Source: Phaeovulum veldkampii DSM 11550
GTDB taxonomy: Bacteria > Pseudomonadota > Alphaproteobacteria > Rhodobacterales > Rhodobacteraceae
Assembly (NCBI RefSeq): GCF_003034995.1
Contig: NZ_PZKF01000001.1
Coordinates: 1-64,000, forward strand
Length of the DNA stretch: 64,000 nucleotides
Direction: 5' to 3'
Shown: positions 28,930 through 37,250 of the stretch, in pieces
How the letters are laid out: every line of letters begins with the position of its first letter
Numbering within the stretch: position 1 is the first letter of the stretch
Program-made: the position numbers and the translations under genes
Notes under the pieces: model-generated
Told to the model about the DNA's origin: nothing
What the model saw: the letters and a program-made list of their open reading frames with translations, nothing else
Databases searched by the model: none

Positions 28930-29937
28930 TCAGCCGTCGAAATTGACCTCTTCGATCAGTTTCAGCGCGGCGGGGCGTAGTTTGGCGACCTCGGTCAGGT
29001 TCAGGCTGTCGGGGGAGAACTCGCCCCAGCTCGCCACCAGTTCGGACCGCGCGACACTCGGCTTGATCGGAAATTCGTTGTTGGTTTCGGCATAGATCGC
29101 CTGTGCCGCATCAGAGGCCAGGAATTCCATCAGCTTCAGCGCGGCGTCCTTGTTCGGCGCCGCGGCCGTCATCGCCACGCCGGAGATGTTGAGATGCGTA
29201 CCGTCACCCTCGAACACCGGGAACAGGATACGCACGGAATCGGCCCAGGCCTTTTGTTCGGGGTCGGCCAGCATCTGGCCCATGTAATAGGTGTTGCCCA
29301 GGCTGATGTCGCATTCGCCCGCCCAGATCGACTTGACCTGACTGCGGTCGTTGCCATCGGGCTTTTTCGCCAGATTGGCCTTGAGCCCCTCCAGCCAAAT
29401 CCGGGTTGCGGCATCGCCATGGTGGGCCAGATAGGCCGCGGTCAGCGCCACGTTATAGTCGCTGGTAAAGGAGCGGGTGCAGATGCGGCCCTGCCATTTC
29501 GGATCGGCGAGATCCTCATAGCTGGTCACATCCCCTTCGGCCACGCGGTCCTTGCTGGCATAGACAATGCGCGCGCGCGAGGTGAGGCCGAACCAGTGCC
29601 CGGCGGGATCGCGGAATTCGGCCGGGATCGCGGCCTCCAACACGGGCGAGGCGACGGCCTGGGTCACGCCCGCATCGACCACTTGTGCCAGCCGCGCGAT
29701 ATCGACCGTCATCACCAGATCGGCGGGGCTGCGCGCGCCCTCGGCCTGAAGCCGTTCGACCATGCCTTTGTCAACGAAGGCCACATTCACGGCGATGCCG
29801 GTTTCCGCCGTGAAGGCATCAAACAGCGGCTGCACCAGTTCGGGCTGGCGGTGCGAATAGACGTTCACCTCATCAGCCAGAGCGGGGGCCAGGACGGCAA
29901 GAGAGGCGACACTGCCAAGAAGGATACGGGCGATCAT
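28930..29937 (-). CDS. periplasmic Fe(III)-binding protein (FutA/FbpA type)
   Basis: 335 aa with a signal peptide (cleavage near ALADEVNVYS). It follows the ferric-iron binding protein pattern: VNVYSHRQPELVQPLFDAF, YNVALTAAYLAHHGD, GNTYYMGQMLAD (the Tyr-Tyr pair that holds Fe3+) and NEFPIKPSVARS. It hands iron to an ABC importer that is not in this window. Expression is likely controlled by iron: a TGA-N9-TCA palindrome sits about 40 bp upstream. Its neighbour on the other side is a nucleoside hydrolase, separated by a terminator. Confidence 0.9.
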   Translation of the reverse strand: MIARILLGSVASLAVLAPALADEVNVYSHRQPELVQPLFDAFTAETGIAVNVAFVDKGMVERLQAEGARSPADLVMTVDIARLAQVVDAGVTQAVASPVLEAAIPAEFRDPAGHWFGLTSRARIVYASKDRVAEGDVTSYEDLADPKWQGRICTRSFTSDYNVALTAAYLAHHGDAATRIWLEGLKANLAKKPDGNDRSQVKSIWAGECDISLGNTYYMGQMLADPEQKAWADSVRILFPVFEGDGTHLNISGVAMTAAAPNKDAALKLMEFLASDAAQAIYAETNNEFPIKPSVARSELVASWGEFSPDSLNLTEVAKLRPAALKLIEEVNFDG

Positions 29938-29974
29938 GGATATCTCCGGTTTGTCGTACGACCCCGCTTAAAGC

Positions 29975-29989
29975 TGAGCGTTTTAGTCA
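29975..29989 (-). promoter_or_regulatory. candidate iron-regulator operator (TGA-N9-TCA)
   Basis: The palindrome TGA-N9-TCA matches the alphaproteobacterial RirA/iron-Rhodo-box type consensus and lies between the iron-binding protein start and its likely promoter. A plausible -35 TTGACC overlaps it on the minus strand. Confidence 0.6.
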
Positions 29990-30384
29990 GGTCAAGCTAA
30001 AAGTCGCACAATCGGACAACATTATCCCCCCGATCTTTGGACAGATTTCGGCGTGATTTAAGCTACTGCCTGCACCTTCTGATCGGTTTCGATCACACTG
30101 AAATAGCCGCAGCTTGAACCTTGAGGCATATCCCTTTCTCGGCTGAGAATTGACGGCGTCTGAACACCGCCATGATATGCCGCCCCTCCGGGCATCACTA
30201 ACTTTCGCCCGTTTCTCAAGAGGGATGTCGCGACGCCTGAGGCGGTGAACCAGGCCGCCAGATCGAGCGGAGCCCCCCTGGCAGACCCGGAAGATGAGGA
30301 ATACGCGCCGACAACCCGAAAGCCGACTCTGATGAGGATGTGACCGCCCCCGGGGCCTCTGCTCGTGGTCGTCTCTGTGGCCCT
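29990..30384. other. gene-poor stretch with remnant open frame
   Basis: About 395 bp with no recognisable gene. On the minus strand an in-frame stretch runs open from about 30345 to a TAA at 30058 (with a possible ATG at 30195, 45 codons), but I cannot match it to any family. Composition is less GC-rich than the neighbours. It lies just downstream of the decayed minus-strand B12 riboswitch, where a B12-regulated gene would be expected, so it may be leftover sequence from a deletion or mobile element. Confidence 0.35.
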
Positions 30385-30571
30385 GACAGGTCTCTTGGCT
30401 TGTGGCTCGGGCGTGCGGCTTCCCTTCCCAGCCCGGGGGCCAGTAGTTACGAAGCAGGGCTCGCCTCTAACAGCTGCGGGGAAAGTGCCGGATTTCCGCC
30501 GGCTTCGCTCTTGGCTCGCAGAGACACAGCGGGAGCCAAAGCCCCCCCGTGATGGGCGAAAGTGTGGCGTC
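30385..30571 (-). ncRNA. decayed cobalamin riboswitch, minus strand
   Basis: The B12 box AGCCAAGAGACCTGTC (30385-30400, minus strand) and the core GGAAATCCGGCA plus CCCCGCAGCTGTTAG are recognisable, with the GGGAAGGGAAGCC segment between them. Two strongly conserved positions differ (core has TTTCCCCGCAGCT instead of GCCCCCGCAACT). Nothing recognisable is encoded downstream on the minus strand. Probably non-functional. Confidence 0.75.
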
Positions 30572-30833
30572 TGTCAAAACAACCTGCGGAAGGTCCGCGG
30601 CGCGCCTCTCGGGCCAGTGTCGCAGCCTCGGCTGCGGCGAGGGCGGCGAGCGCCGCCGCCTCGCTGCCCGAACGGGCCAGCGCGCGCCCCCAGATCCGCC
30701 GCACCGAAGTCGCGGACCAGGGCAGCACCGCCTGCGTCACCCAGATCCGCGCGGCAGGCGGCAGACGGTCATGCGCCAGCATCGCATTCTCGCGCCCAAG
30801 CAGACGCAGCGCCGTTCGTAGGTTGCGCCTCAT
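30447..30833 (-). CDS. small alphaproteobacterial protein (DUF6525-like), tail runs into riboswitch
   Basis: 128 aa as read. It overlaps the upstream COG0523 gene by ATGA (start ATG 30833), so it is cotranscribed with it. The first about 90 residues ([45 protein letters not shown]) resemble a small Rhodobacterales family I recall as DUF6525. The last about 35 residues are the translation of the B12 riboswitch (GNPALSPQL is the usual fingerprint), so the natural C-terminus was probably lost and replaced. Function unknown; linked to the zinc-regulated operon. Confidence 0.55.
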   Translation of the reverse strand: MRRNLRTALRLLGRENAMLAHDRLPPAARIWVTQAVLPWSATSVRRIWGRALARSGSEAAALAALAAAEAATLAREARRGPSAGCFDRRHTFAHHGGALAPAVSLRAKSEAGGNPALSPQLLEASPAS

Positions 30834-32029
30834 GCCGCGCGGCCCCAGCGCGGGAACGGGTCGGGCAGCCCCTCCCAGACCTCGGGAGCGAAACGGATTT
30901 CGGGCACGAGGCAGCGGTTGAGCATGGCCGAGATCCGTTCCCGGTTCATCTCGCCCAGCATCCCGATGAAGACCATCTCCTGCCGCCGGTCGCCGAACTC
31001 GCCCGCCACGCGCGCGGCCATCCGCTCGCGCGCCTCGGGCGGCCAGTGCGCCTCGGGCACGGCGGCCCACCAGAGGCCGAGCCCCTTCACCTCGACCATC
31101 GGCCCGGCAACAGAGAACTCGCCCGCCCAGTCAGGCCGCGTTGCGATCCAGAAATGCCCCTTGGCACGGATCACACCCGGCAGCGGCGTGTCGAAGAACT
31201 CGGCGATTCGCGCCGGGTCGAACGGCCGCTCGGCCCGCCAGACAAAACTGGTAATGCCATATTCGGCATCCTCGGGCATATGGTCGGCGAAACCGTAAAG
31301 CTCCTTCACCCAGGTCGGGTGGCGGTGGGCGGCCTCGAAGCTGAACCGCCCGGTGCCGATGATCGCGTGCGGCGGAACACGGCCGTGGTCGGCCTCGAGG
31401 ATCGCCGCATCGGCGTTCAACGCCCGCAGGATTGCCCGCGCGCTGGCCAGTTGCACGGGCGTCGCGGTCGAGACCTTGTTCAGGACGATCACGTCGGCGA
31501 ACTCGATCTGCTCGGTCAAAAGCTGGACAAGGCTGCGCTCGTCCTCGTCCCCCAGCGCCTCGCCGCGGTCCTTCAGGAAGTCCTGTGCCGAAAAGTTGCG
31601 GGTGATGTTCGCGGCATCGACCACCGTCACCATCGTGTCGAGCCGTGCGATGTCCGAGAGCGAGCAGCCCTCCTCATCGCGGAACTCGAATGTGGCAGCG
31701 ACGGGCAGTGGCTCGGACACGCCGGTGGATTCGATCAGCAGATAGTCGAAACGGCCCTCCTCGGCCAGCTTGCGCACCTCCGTCAGAAGGTCGTCGCGCA
31801 GCGTGCAGCAGATGCAGCCGTTGGTCAGTTCCACCAGCCGTTCCTCGCCGCGCGACAGGCTGCCGCCCGCACGGATCAGGTCGGCGTCGATGTTCACCTC
31901 GGACATGTCGTTGACGATGACGGCGACGCGCAGCCCCTCGCGGTTGGCCAGGACGTGGTTCAGAAGCGTTGTCTTGCCGGCGCCCAGAAAGCCGGAAAGC
32001 ACAGTTACAGGCAGGCGGGTGTCGGTCAT
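30830..32029 (-). CDS. COG0523 (CobW/ZigA/YciC-type) GTPase metallochaperone
   Basis: 399 aa. G3E GTPase with Walker [10 protein letters not shown] (residues 13-21), metal motif GCICC (71-75), the [16 protein letters not shown] switch and [10 protein letters not shown]; a C-terminal CobW_C domain ([19 protein letters not shown]) follows. These proteins deliver a divalent metal, usually Zn2+, to client enzymes during starvation. ATG 32029 has a GGAGGA site; the earlier in-frame start at 32047 is the translated ribosome site. The strong Zur-like palindrome 37 bp upstream argues for zinc and not cobalamin, despite the cobalamin genes next door. Confidence 0.9.
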   Translation of the reverse strand: MTDTRLPVTVLSGFLGAGKTTLLNHVLANREGLRVAVIVNDMSEVNIDADLIRAGGSLSRGEERLVELTNGCICCTLRDDLLTEVRKLAEEGRFDYLLIESTGVSEPLPVAATFEFRDEEGCSLSDIARLDTMVTVVDAANITRNFSAQDFLKDRGEALGDEDERSLVQLLTEQIEFADVIVLNKVSTATPVQLASARAILRALNADAAILEADHGRVPPHAIIGTGRFSFEAAHRHPTWVKELYGFADHMPEDAEYGITSFVWRAERPFDPARIAEFFDTPLPGVIRAKGHFWIATRPDWAGEFSVAGPMVEVKGLGLWWAAVPEAHWPPEARERMAARVAGEFGDRRQEMVFIGMLGEMNRERISAMLNRCLVPEIRFAPEVWEGLPDPFPRWGRAA

Positions 32030-32065
32030 CGCAGGCTCCTCCAGCATCGGGTGGATCGGATGATA

Positions 32066-32085
32066 TGTTATATTATATTATTACA
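32066..32085 (-). promoter_or_regulatory. Zur-box-like operator upstream of the COG0523 gene
   Basis: TGTTATATTATATTATTACA is a 20-bp near-palindrome (16 of 20 positions self-complementary), matching the AT-rich TGTTATA-type Zur boxes known in proteobacteria. It stands out sharply from the surrounding GC-rich sequence and lies 37 bp upstream of the start codon. Confidence 0.8.
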
Positions 32086-32134
32086 CAAGTTACCTGCGGC
32101 AGCGCATTGACGGGGCGGTCCCGATCTGTCACGC

Positions 32135-32319
32135 GATGACGCGACGGTTCTCGAGGGTCGCACGGCCCGAGAGATGAAAAGGGAACACGGTGAGGGGGCA
32201 ACCCCGAGGCCGCGACTGCCCCCGCAACTGTGAGCGGAGAGCCGCCCCGATGGACACCACTGGCCGATGGCTGGGAAGGTTCGGGGACGGCCACGACCCG
32301 CGAGTCAGGAGACCTGCCG
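32135..32319 (+). ncRNA. cobalamin riboswitch (intact), plus strand
   Basis: The complete set of conserved blocks is present: GGGAACACGGTG (32181-32192), CTGCCCCCGCAACTGTGAGC (32216-32235), CACTGG, GGGAAGG and the B12 box AGTCAGGAGACCTGCC (32303-32318). It represses the downstream gene when B12 is plentiful. It sits 80 bp upstream of the broken cbiM, and cobB follows without a visible separate promoter. Confidence 0.96.
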
Positions 32320-32398
32320 TCAGGCGCATACGCGCCGCCACTGCCGGGATACCGGCCCAACCCCAAACGCCGTCGGGGATGACGGTCAGGAGGACGAC

Positions 32399-32782
32399 AT
32401 GCATATCGAACCCGGTCTGGTGACCGGAACCAGGGCCATTCTGGGCTTTGCCGCCGCAGCGGCCGCGGGCGGCTATGCGCTGACGCTCGGCTGGCATGCC
32501 CTGCGCGAGAAGGGGCTTGCCCCGCGCTGCATGATCGCGACCGCGGCGGTCTTTGCCTTCTTCGAGATATTTCCGCATTACCCGGTCGGCGTCTCCGAGG
32601 TTCACCTGATTCTCGGCTCGACCCTGTTCCTGATCCTCGGTGCGGCGCCGGCGACCGTCGGGCTGGCGCTGGGTCTGCTGATCCAGAGGTTCGGGGCCAA
32701 GAGCCTGACCTCGATCCTGGCCTTCGGCAGCGCGGCCGAAAGGCCCCACATCCGCAAGCCGGTAGACCTGCCAGCCACATGA
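32399..32782 (+). pseudogene. cbiM: degraded cbiM (cobalt ECF transporter substrate-capture permease)
   Basis: The first 96 codons encode a good CbiM N-terminus (MHIEPGLVTGTRAI, FFEIFPHYPVGVSEVHLILG, APATVGLALGLLIQ). Typical CbiM is about 210-220 aa. Here residue 97 onward jumps to FGAKSLTSILAFG, which matches the later part of CbiM, so about 70-80 codons are missing in frame; the rest ends within 15 residues where sequence of a second riboswitch begins (HIRKPVDLPAT). It has a perfect CAGGAGGACGAC ribosome site and an intact riboswitch upstream, so it is probably still expressed but cannot make a full transporter. Confidence 0.8.
32740..32772 (+). ncRNA. 3' remnant of a second cobalamin riboswitch
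   Basis: AGCCGGTAGACCTGCC at 32757-32772 matches the B12 box (14 of 16). The usual upstream core (CCCCCGCAACTG) is missing because the ruined cbiM ends there. It once probably controlled cobB. Confidence 0.65.
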
Positions 32783-32872
32783 CGCTGACCGGACGGGGTG
32801 TTCCGGCGACGAGTTCCGGTTTCCGGCTCTCGCCGCCGTCGCGCGCCGTCCCTCCGACACGGGAAGGTTCGG

Positions 32873-34246
32873 ATGTTGAACGACAAGACCCCCTCGACGG
32901 GACCATCCGGGGCCATGCTGCCACCGGCGCTGCGGGCGGAGCTGCCGCCGGGGCTGATGATCGGGGCGCCGGGATCGGGATCGGGCAAGACGACGGTGAC
33001 GCTGGGGCTGCTGCGCGCCTTCCGCGATGCGGGGCTGGCGGTGCAACCGTTCAAGAACGGCCCCGACTATATCGACCCCGCCTTTCATCGCGCGGCAGCC
33101 GGGCGACCCTCTTATAACCTCGACGGCTGGTCGATGGCGCCTGCCCTGATCGCGGCGCTTGCCGCGCGCGCAGCAGGGGCTGACCTGGCCCTCGCCGAGG
33201 CCTCGATGGGGCTTTACGATGGCACCTCGGCGCCCGGCGCCTGGGGCCGGGGCTCGGGCGCTGAAATGGCGCGGCATCTTGGCTGGCCGGTCGTGCTGGT
33301 GATCGATGTGGCCAGCACGGCGCAGTCGGCGGCGGCCACCGCGCTTGGCTTTGCGCGGCATCCCGATGCGCCGACCTTCGCCGGCGTGATCCTGAACAAC
33401 GTCGCGGGGGCGCGCCATGAACTGATGATCCGGCGCGAGATGGCGCGGCTTGACCTGCCGGTGCTGGGGGCGCTGCCCCGGCGCAGCGACCTTTCCCTGC
33501 CCGAGCGGCACCTTGGCCTTGTGCAGGCGGGCGAGCATGTCGACCTAGAAGGCGCGATCGCCCGGTTTGCGGCGCTGCTGCGCGACCACGCCGATCTTGG
33601 GGCGATCCGCGCCGCGGCCCGGCCGACCTGTGCCCCCAATCCCGGCCCGCTGCCGCGGCCACCGGCGCAGCGGATCGCGCTGGCGCAGGACGCGGCCTTT
33701 TCCTTCATCTACCCGCATCTGATCGCAGGCTGGCATGCGGCGGGCGCCGAGATCGTGCCGTTCTCGCCGCTGGCCGACGAGGCCCCGCCCGAGGCCGACC
33801 TCGTCTGGCTGCCCGGCGGCTACCCGGAGCTGCACGCAGGCCGACTTGCAGCCGCCACGACATTCCACAAAGGGCTTCGCCGCCACGCCGAAACCCGCCC
33901 CGTTCATGGCGAATGCGGCGGCTACATGGTGTTGGGCGAGGGTCTGGTGGATGCCCATGGCCAGCGCCACGCCATGACCGGCCTTCTGGGCCTTGTCTCC
34001 AGTTACGAACAGCGCAGGCTGCATCTGGGCTACCGCCGGGCCAAGCTTTTGGCCACGCTGCCCGGCCACGCCCCCGGCACGACGCTGCGCGGGCACGAAT
34101 TCCACTATTCGACCATTCTCGCCCAGCCCGACGAACCGCTTGCCCGCGTCACCGATGCCGAGGCCAACCCGGTGCCCGAAACCGGCGCGCGCCGGGGCCA
34201 GGTGACCGGCTCCTTCTTTCATCTCATCGCCTCGGAGGCACCATGA
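32873..34246 (+). CDS. cobB: hydrogenobyrinic acid a,c-diamide synthase (CobB/CbiA)
   Basis: 457 aa glutamine amidotransferase that amidates the a and c acetate side chains of hydrogenobyrinic acid, just before cobalt insertion by CobNST. N-terminal ATP domain: MIGAPGSGSGKTTVTLGLLR and FKNGPDYIDPAFH. C-terminal GATase: HGECGGYMVLGEG (catalytic Cys) and HEFHYS (His). ATG 32873 has GGGAAGG upstream; ATG 32915 is a second possibility. Coupled to cobQ by ATGA. Likely cotranscribed from the intact riboswitch through the ruined cbiM. Confidence 0.94.
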   Translation: MLNDKTPSTGPSGAMLPPALRAELPPGLMIGAPGSGSGKTTVTLGLLRAFRDAGLAVQPFKNGPDYIDPAFHRAAAGRPSYNLDGWSMAPALIAALAARAAGADLALAEASMGLYDGTSAPGAWGRGSGAEMARHLGWPVVLVIDVASTAQSAAATALGFARHPDAPTFAGVILNNVAGARHELMIRREMARLDLPVLGALPRRSDLSLPERHLGLVQAGEHVDLEGAIARFAALLRDHADLGAIRAAARPTCAPNPGPLPRPPAQRIALAQDAAFSFIYPHLIAGWHAAGAEIVPFSPLADEAPPEADLVWLPGGYPELHAGRLAAATTFHKGLRRHAETRPVHGECGGYMVLGEGLVDAHGQRHAMTGLLGLVSSYEQRRLHLGYRRAKLLATLPGHAPGTTLRGHEFHYSTILAQPDEPLARVTDAEANPVPETGARRGQVTGSFFHLIASEAP

Positions 34247-35799
34247 CTCGCCTTGATCCGCCTGCCCTGCCGCAGATCGACGTGCCCCTGCTCGATCCGG
34301 CCCCGCCGCGCCGGGCGCGCGCGCTGATGATCCAGGGCACAAGCTCCGACGTGGGCAAAAGCCTGCTGGTGGCTGGCCTGTGCCGCGCCTATGCCCGCCG
34401 GGGCCTCAAGGTCGTGCCATTCAAGGCACAGAACATGTCGAACAACGCCGCCGTGGCAGCTGACAGCGATCTGCCACCCGGACCGGACGGCCCGATCCTT
34501 GGCGAGATCGGTCGCGCCCAGGCGTTGCAGGCGCGGGCGGCGGGGGTGGTACCCTCGATCCACATGAACCCGGTGCTGCTGAAGCCGCAGGCGCTGGCAG
34601 GCTCGCAGGTGGTGCTGCGCGGCCGCGCACTCGGGAACTGGCCGGCGAAGCACTACCACGAGTTAAAGCCGCTGATGATGCCCGCCATCCTGGACAGTTT
34701 CGCCCGCGTCGCGGCCGAAGCCGACCTGGTGCTGGTCGAAGGCGCGGGGGCCGCGACCGAGGTTCACCTGCGCCGCTCGGACATCGCCAACATGCTGCTG
34801 GCGGAAAGGGCCGACCTGCCGGTGGTGCTGCTGACCGATAACGACCGCGGGGGCGCGCTGGCCGCGGTGGTCGGAAGCTGGATGCTGCACAGCGCAGAAG
34901 AACGCGCCCGCATCCGTGGCTATGTCGTCAACAAGTTCCGCGGCGACTTCGCGCTATATGCCCCGGGCTGCGAGGTGATGACCGCGCATACCGGCTGGCC
35001 GCTGCTGGGCGTTGTGCGCTGGTTCGATGCCGCGACGCTCCTGCCGGCCGAGGATGCGCTGGCGCTGGCGCGGCCCTTGCGCAGCGACGGCGCGGGGCTG
35101 CGGATAGCGGTGCCGCAACTCAGCCGCGTCGCCAATTTCGACGACCTTGATCCGCTCTCGTCCGAGCCCGGGGTCGATCTGCGCTGGATCCGCCCCGGCG
35201 AGCCGATCCCCGAGGGCATCGACGTGGTGCTGCTGCCGGGGTCGAAGACCACCCGGCAGGCGCTGCAGGAGTTGGTGGCCAACGGCTGGGACACCGATAT
35301 CCGCGCCCATCACCGCCGCGGGGGCCGCGTGGTGGGGATCTGCGCCGGGTTCCAGATGCTGGGCCGGCGCGTCGCGGACCCCGACGGCATCGAAGGTCCG
35401 CCGGGCGAGACGCCAGGCCTTGGGCTGCTGGATGTCGAGACGGTGATCGGCCGCTCGAAGCGGCTTCTGACGCTTGAGGAAACCGACAGGATCAGCGGCG
35501 CCCGCGTCACCGGCTACGAGATGCACATGGGGGTGACGGACGGCCCCGGCCTCGCCCGGCCGTGGCTCGACCTCGATGGCCGGCCCGAGGGCGCGGTCTC
35601 GGCCGACGGGCGGGTGATGGGCAGCTATGTCCACGGGATCTTCGGCGCCGACGGCTTCCGGGCGCACTGGCTGGAGGCGATGGGGGGCCAGGCCTCGGGG
35701 TTCGATCACGCGGCTCAGGTCGAGGCGGCGCTGGAGGCGCTGGCCGACCATGTCGAGGCGAACCTCGACCTCGACGCGCTGCTGGCGCTGGCGCGATGA
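34243..35799 (+). CDS. cobQ: cobyric acid synthase CobQ, copy 1
   Basis: 518 aa. It makes the four amidations (b, d, e, g) of adenosylcobyrinic acid diamide. N-terminal MobB/dethiobiotin-like ATP domain: MIQGTSSDVGKSLLVAGLCR, FKAQNMSNNAAV, PVLLKPQ. C-terminal GATase: GGRVVGICAGFQMLGRRV (catalytic Cys), GYEMHMGVTDGPG (His), SYVHGIF. It is about 30 residues longer than copy 2, mostly an N-terminal extension (MTRLDPPALPQID). Start ATG 34243 has GGAGG. It is coupled to cobB upstream and to copy 2 downstream by ATGA overlaps. Confidence 0.95.
   Translation: MTRLDPPALPQIDVPLLDPAPPRRARALMIQGTSSDVGKSLLVAGLCRAYARRGLKVVPFKAQNMSNNAAVAADSDLPPGPDGPILGEIGRAQALQARAAGVVPSIHMNPVLLKPQALAGSQVVLRGRALGNWPAKHYHELKPLMMPAILDSFARVAAEADLVLVEGAGAATEVHLRRSDIANMLLAERADLPVVLLTDNDRGGALAAVVGSWMLHSAEERARIRGYVVNKFRGDFALYAPGCEVMTAHTGWPLLGVVRWFDAATLLPAEDALALARPLRSDGAGLRIAVPQLSRVANFDDLDPLSSEPGVDLRWIRPGEPIPEGIDVVLLPGSKTTRQALQELVANGWDTDIRAHHRRGGRVVGICAGFQMLGRRVADPDGIEGPPGETPGLGLLDVETVIGRSKRLLTLEETDRISGARVTGYEMHMGVTDGPGLARPWLDLDGRPEGAVSADGRVMGSYVHGIFGADGFRAHWLEAMGGQASGFDHAAQVEAALEALADHVEANLDLDALLALAR
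35491..35623 (+). repeat. cobQ near-identical tract, copy 1
   Basis: 133 nt, matches 36942-37074 with 2 mismatches (131/133). It covers the GYEMHMGVTDGPG-to-GRVMG region of the glutaminase domain. Confidence 0.95.
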
Positions 35800-37250
35800 G
35801 GGCGCGTCGGCTGATGGTGCTCGGCACCGGCTCGGACGTGGGGAAGAGCCTGCTGGTGGCGGGCCTCTGCCGCGCCTTTGCCCGCCGGGGGCTGAAGGTC
35901 GCGCCCTTCAAGGCGCAGAACATGTCGAACAATGCCGCCGTCACCGCAGACGGCGGCGAGATCGGTCGCGCGCAGGCCCTGCAGGCCCGCGCGGCCGGGC
36001 TGGCGCCCCTGAGCGACATGAACCCGGTGCTGCTGAAGCCCGACAGCGACGTGACCGCGCAGGTTGTGGTGCAGGGCCGCGTTCATGCCCGGCTCTCGGC
36101 GGCCGACTACCAGAGGCTGAAGCCCGCCCTGCTGCCTCAGGTGGTGGAAAGCCTCGACCGGCTCTGCGAGGGACGCGACCTCGTGCTGGTCGAGGGCGCG
36201 GGCAGCGGTGCCGAACGCTACCTGCGCCCGCAGGACATCTCGAACATGGGTCTGGCCTGTGCCGCGGACCTGCCTGCGGTGCTGCTGGCCGACGACTCGC
36301 GCGGCGGAGTGACGGCGGCGGTTCTGGGGCACCATCTGCTGTGGACAGAAGCCGAGCGCGCCCGAGTTGCAGGGGTGATCGTGAACAAGTTCCGCGGCGA
36401 TCCGGCGATCTTCGCTCCCGCCGCCGAGGATATCCGTGCCGGCACCGGCTGGCCGGTGATGGGTCTGCTGCGTTGGTCCGAGGCCGCCCGCGCGCTGCCG
36501 GCCGAGGATTCGCTGGCGCTGGATCAAGCGCGGCGGCCCGGGCGCGGTCTGGTGATCGCGGTCCCCGAGATCCCGCGTCTGGCCAATGCAGACGACCTCG
36601 ACCCGCTGGCGGCCGAACCGGGGGCGGATCTGCGCTGGGTTCGCCCCGGCCATCCGCTGCCGGCCGAGGCCGCCTTGGTGGTGCTGCCGGGCGCGAAATC
36701 CACGCGCGCGGCGATCAAGGCGCTGCGGGCCGAGGGCTGGGACATTGACCTCCTCGCCCACCAACGCCGCGGCGGCCGGGTTGTGGGGATCTGCGCAGGC
36801 TTCCAGATGCTGGGGCGGCGGGTGCGCGACCCCGACGGAGTAGAGGGTCCGCCAGGCGAGACCGAGGGCCTTGGGCTCCTGGACATCGACACCGTGATCG
36901 GCCCGTCCAAGCGGCTGTGCGAGATCGCCGCGACGGATGCGATCAGCGGCGCCCGCGTCACCGGCTACGAGATGCACATGGGGGTGACAGACGGCCCCGG
37001 CCTCGCCCGGCCGTGGCTCGACCTCGACGGCCGGCCCGAGGGCGCGGTCTCGGCCGACGGGCGGGTGATGGGCACCTACCTGCACGGGATATTCGGCTCC
37101 GGCTCCTTCCGGGCGCATGTGCTGCACGCCATGGGCGGCGCCGGATCGGCCGGGGACCATTCCGCGCGGATCGAGGCGGCGCTCGACCGGCTGGCAGACG
37201 AGATCGAGGCGGACCTCGATCTCGACGCACTGCTGGGTCTCGCGCGCTAG
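35796..37250 (+). CDS. cobQ: cobyric acid synthase CobQ, copy 2 (paralogue)
   Basis: 484 aa, same domain order and all key residues as copy 1: MVLGTGSDVGKSLLVAGLCR, FKAQNMSNNAAV, GICAGFQMLGRRV, GYEMHMGVTDGPG. Overall protein similarity is moderate outside the motifs, but a 133-nt stretch (36942-37074) is nearly identical to copy 1. A tandem pair of CobQ is unusual; one copy may have diverged, for example towards a different amide acceptor, or may be a stable duplicate. Convergent with the cysteine-rich gene (stops overlap by 3 nt). Confidence 0.92.
   Translation: MRARRLMVLGTGSDVGKSLLVAGLCRAFARRGLKVAPFKAQNMSNNAAVTADGGEIGRAQALQARAAGLAPLSDMNPVLLKPDSDVTAQVVVQGRVHARLSAADYQRLKPALLPQVVESLDRLCEGRDLVLVEGAGSGAERYLRPQDISNMGLACAADLPAVLLADDSRGGVTAAVLGHHLLWTEAERARVAGVIVNKFRGDPAIFAPAAEDIRAGTGWPVMGLLRWSEAARALPAEDSLALDQARRPGRGLVIAVPEIPRLANADDLDPLAAEPGADLRWVRPGHPLPAEAALVVLPGAKSTRAAIKALRAEGWDIDLLAHQRRGGRVVGICAGFQMLGRRVRDPDGVEGPPGETEGLGLLDIDTVIGPSKRLCEIAATDAISGARVTGYEMHMGVTDGPGLARPWLDLDGRPEGAVSADGRVMGTYLHGIFGSGSFRAHVLHAMGGAGSAGDHSARIEAALDRLADEIEADLDLDALLGLAR
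36942..37074 (+). repeat. cobQ near-identical tract, copy 2
   Basis: Partner of 35491-35623. Identity falls away sharply outside the tract, suggesting gene conversion or a selected constraint. Confidence 0.95.

Noticed and set aside
30058-30195. 45-codon minus-strand frame MPGGAAYHGGVQ...
   Set aside because: No ribosome site, no recognisable family; kept only as part of the gene-poor stretch.
30365-32110. Plus-strand 581-codon frame across the COG0523 gene
   Set aside because: Its start is the riboswitch and the rest is antisense to the metallochaperone.
32129-33538. 469-codon minus-strand frame across the riboswitch and cobB
   Set aside because: Antisense shadow; the plus strand holds a canonical riboswitch and CobB.
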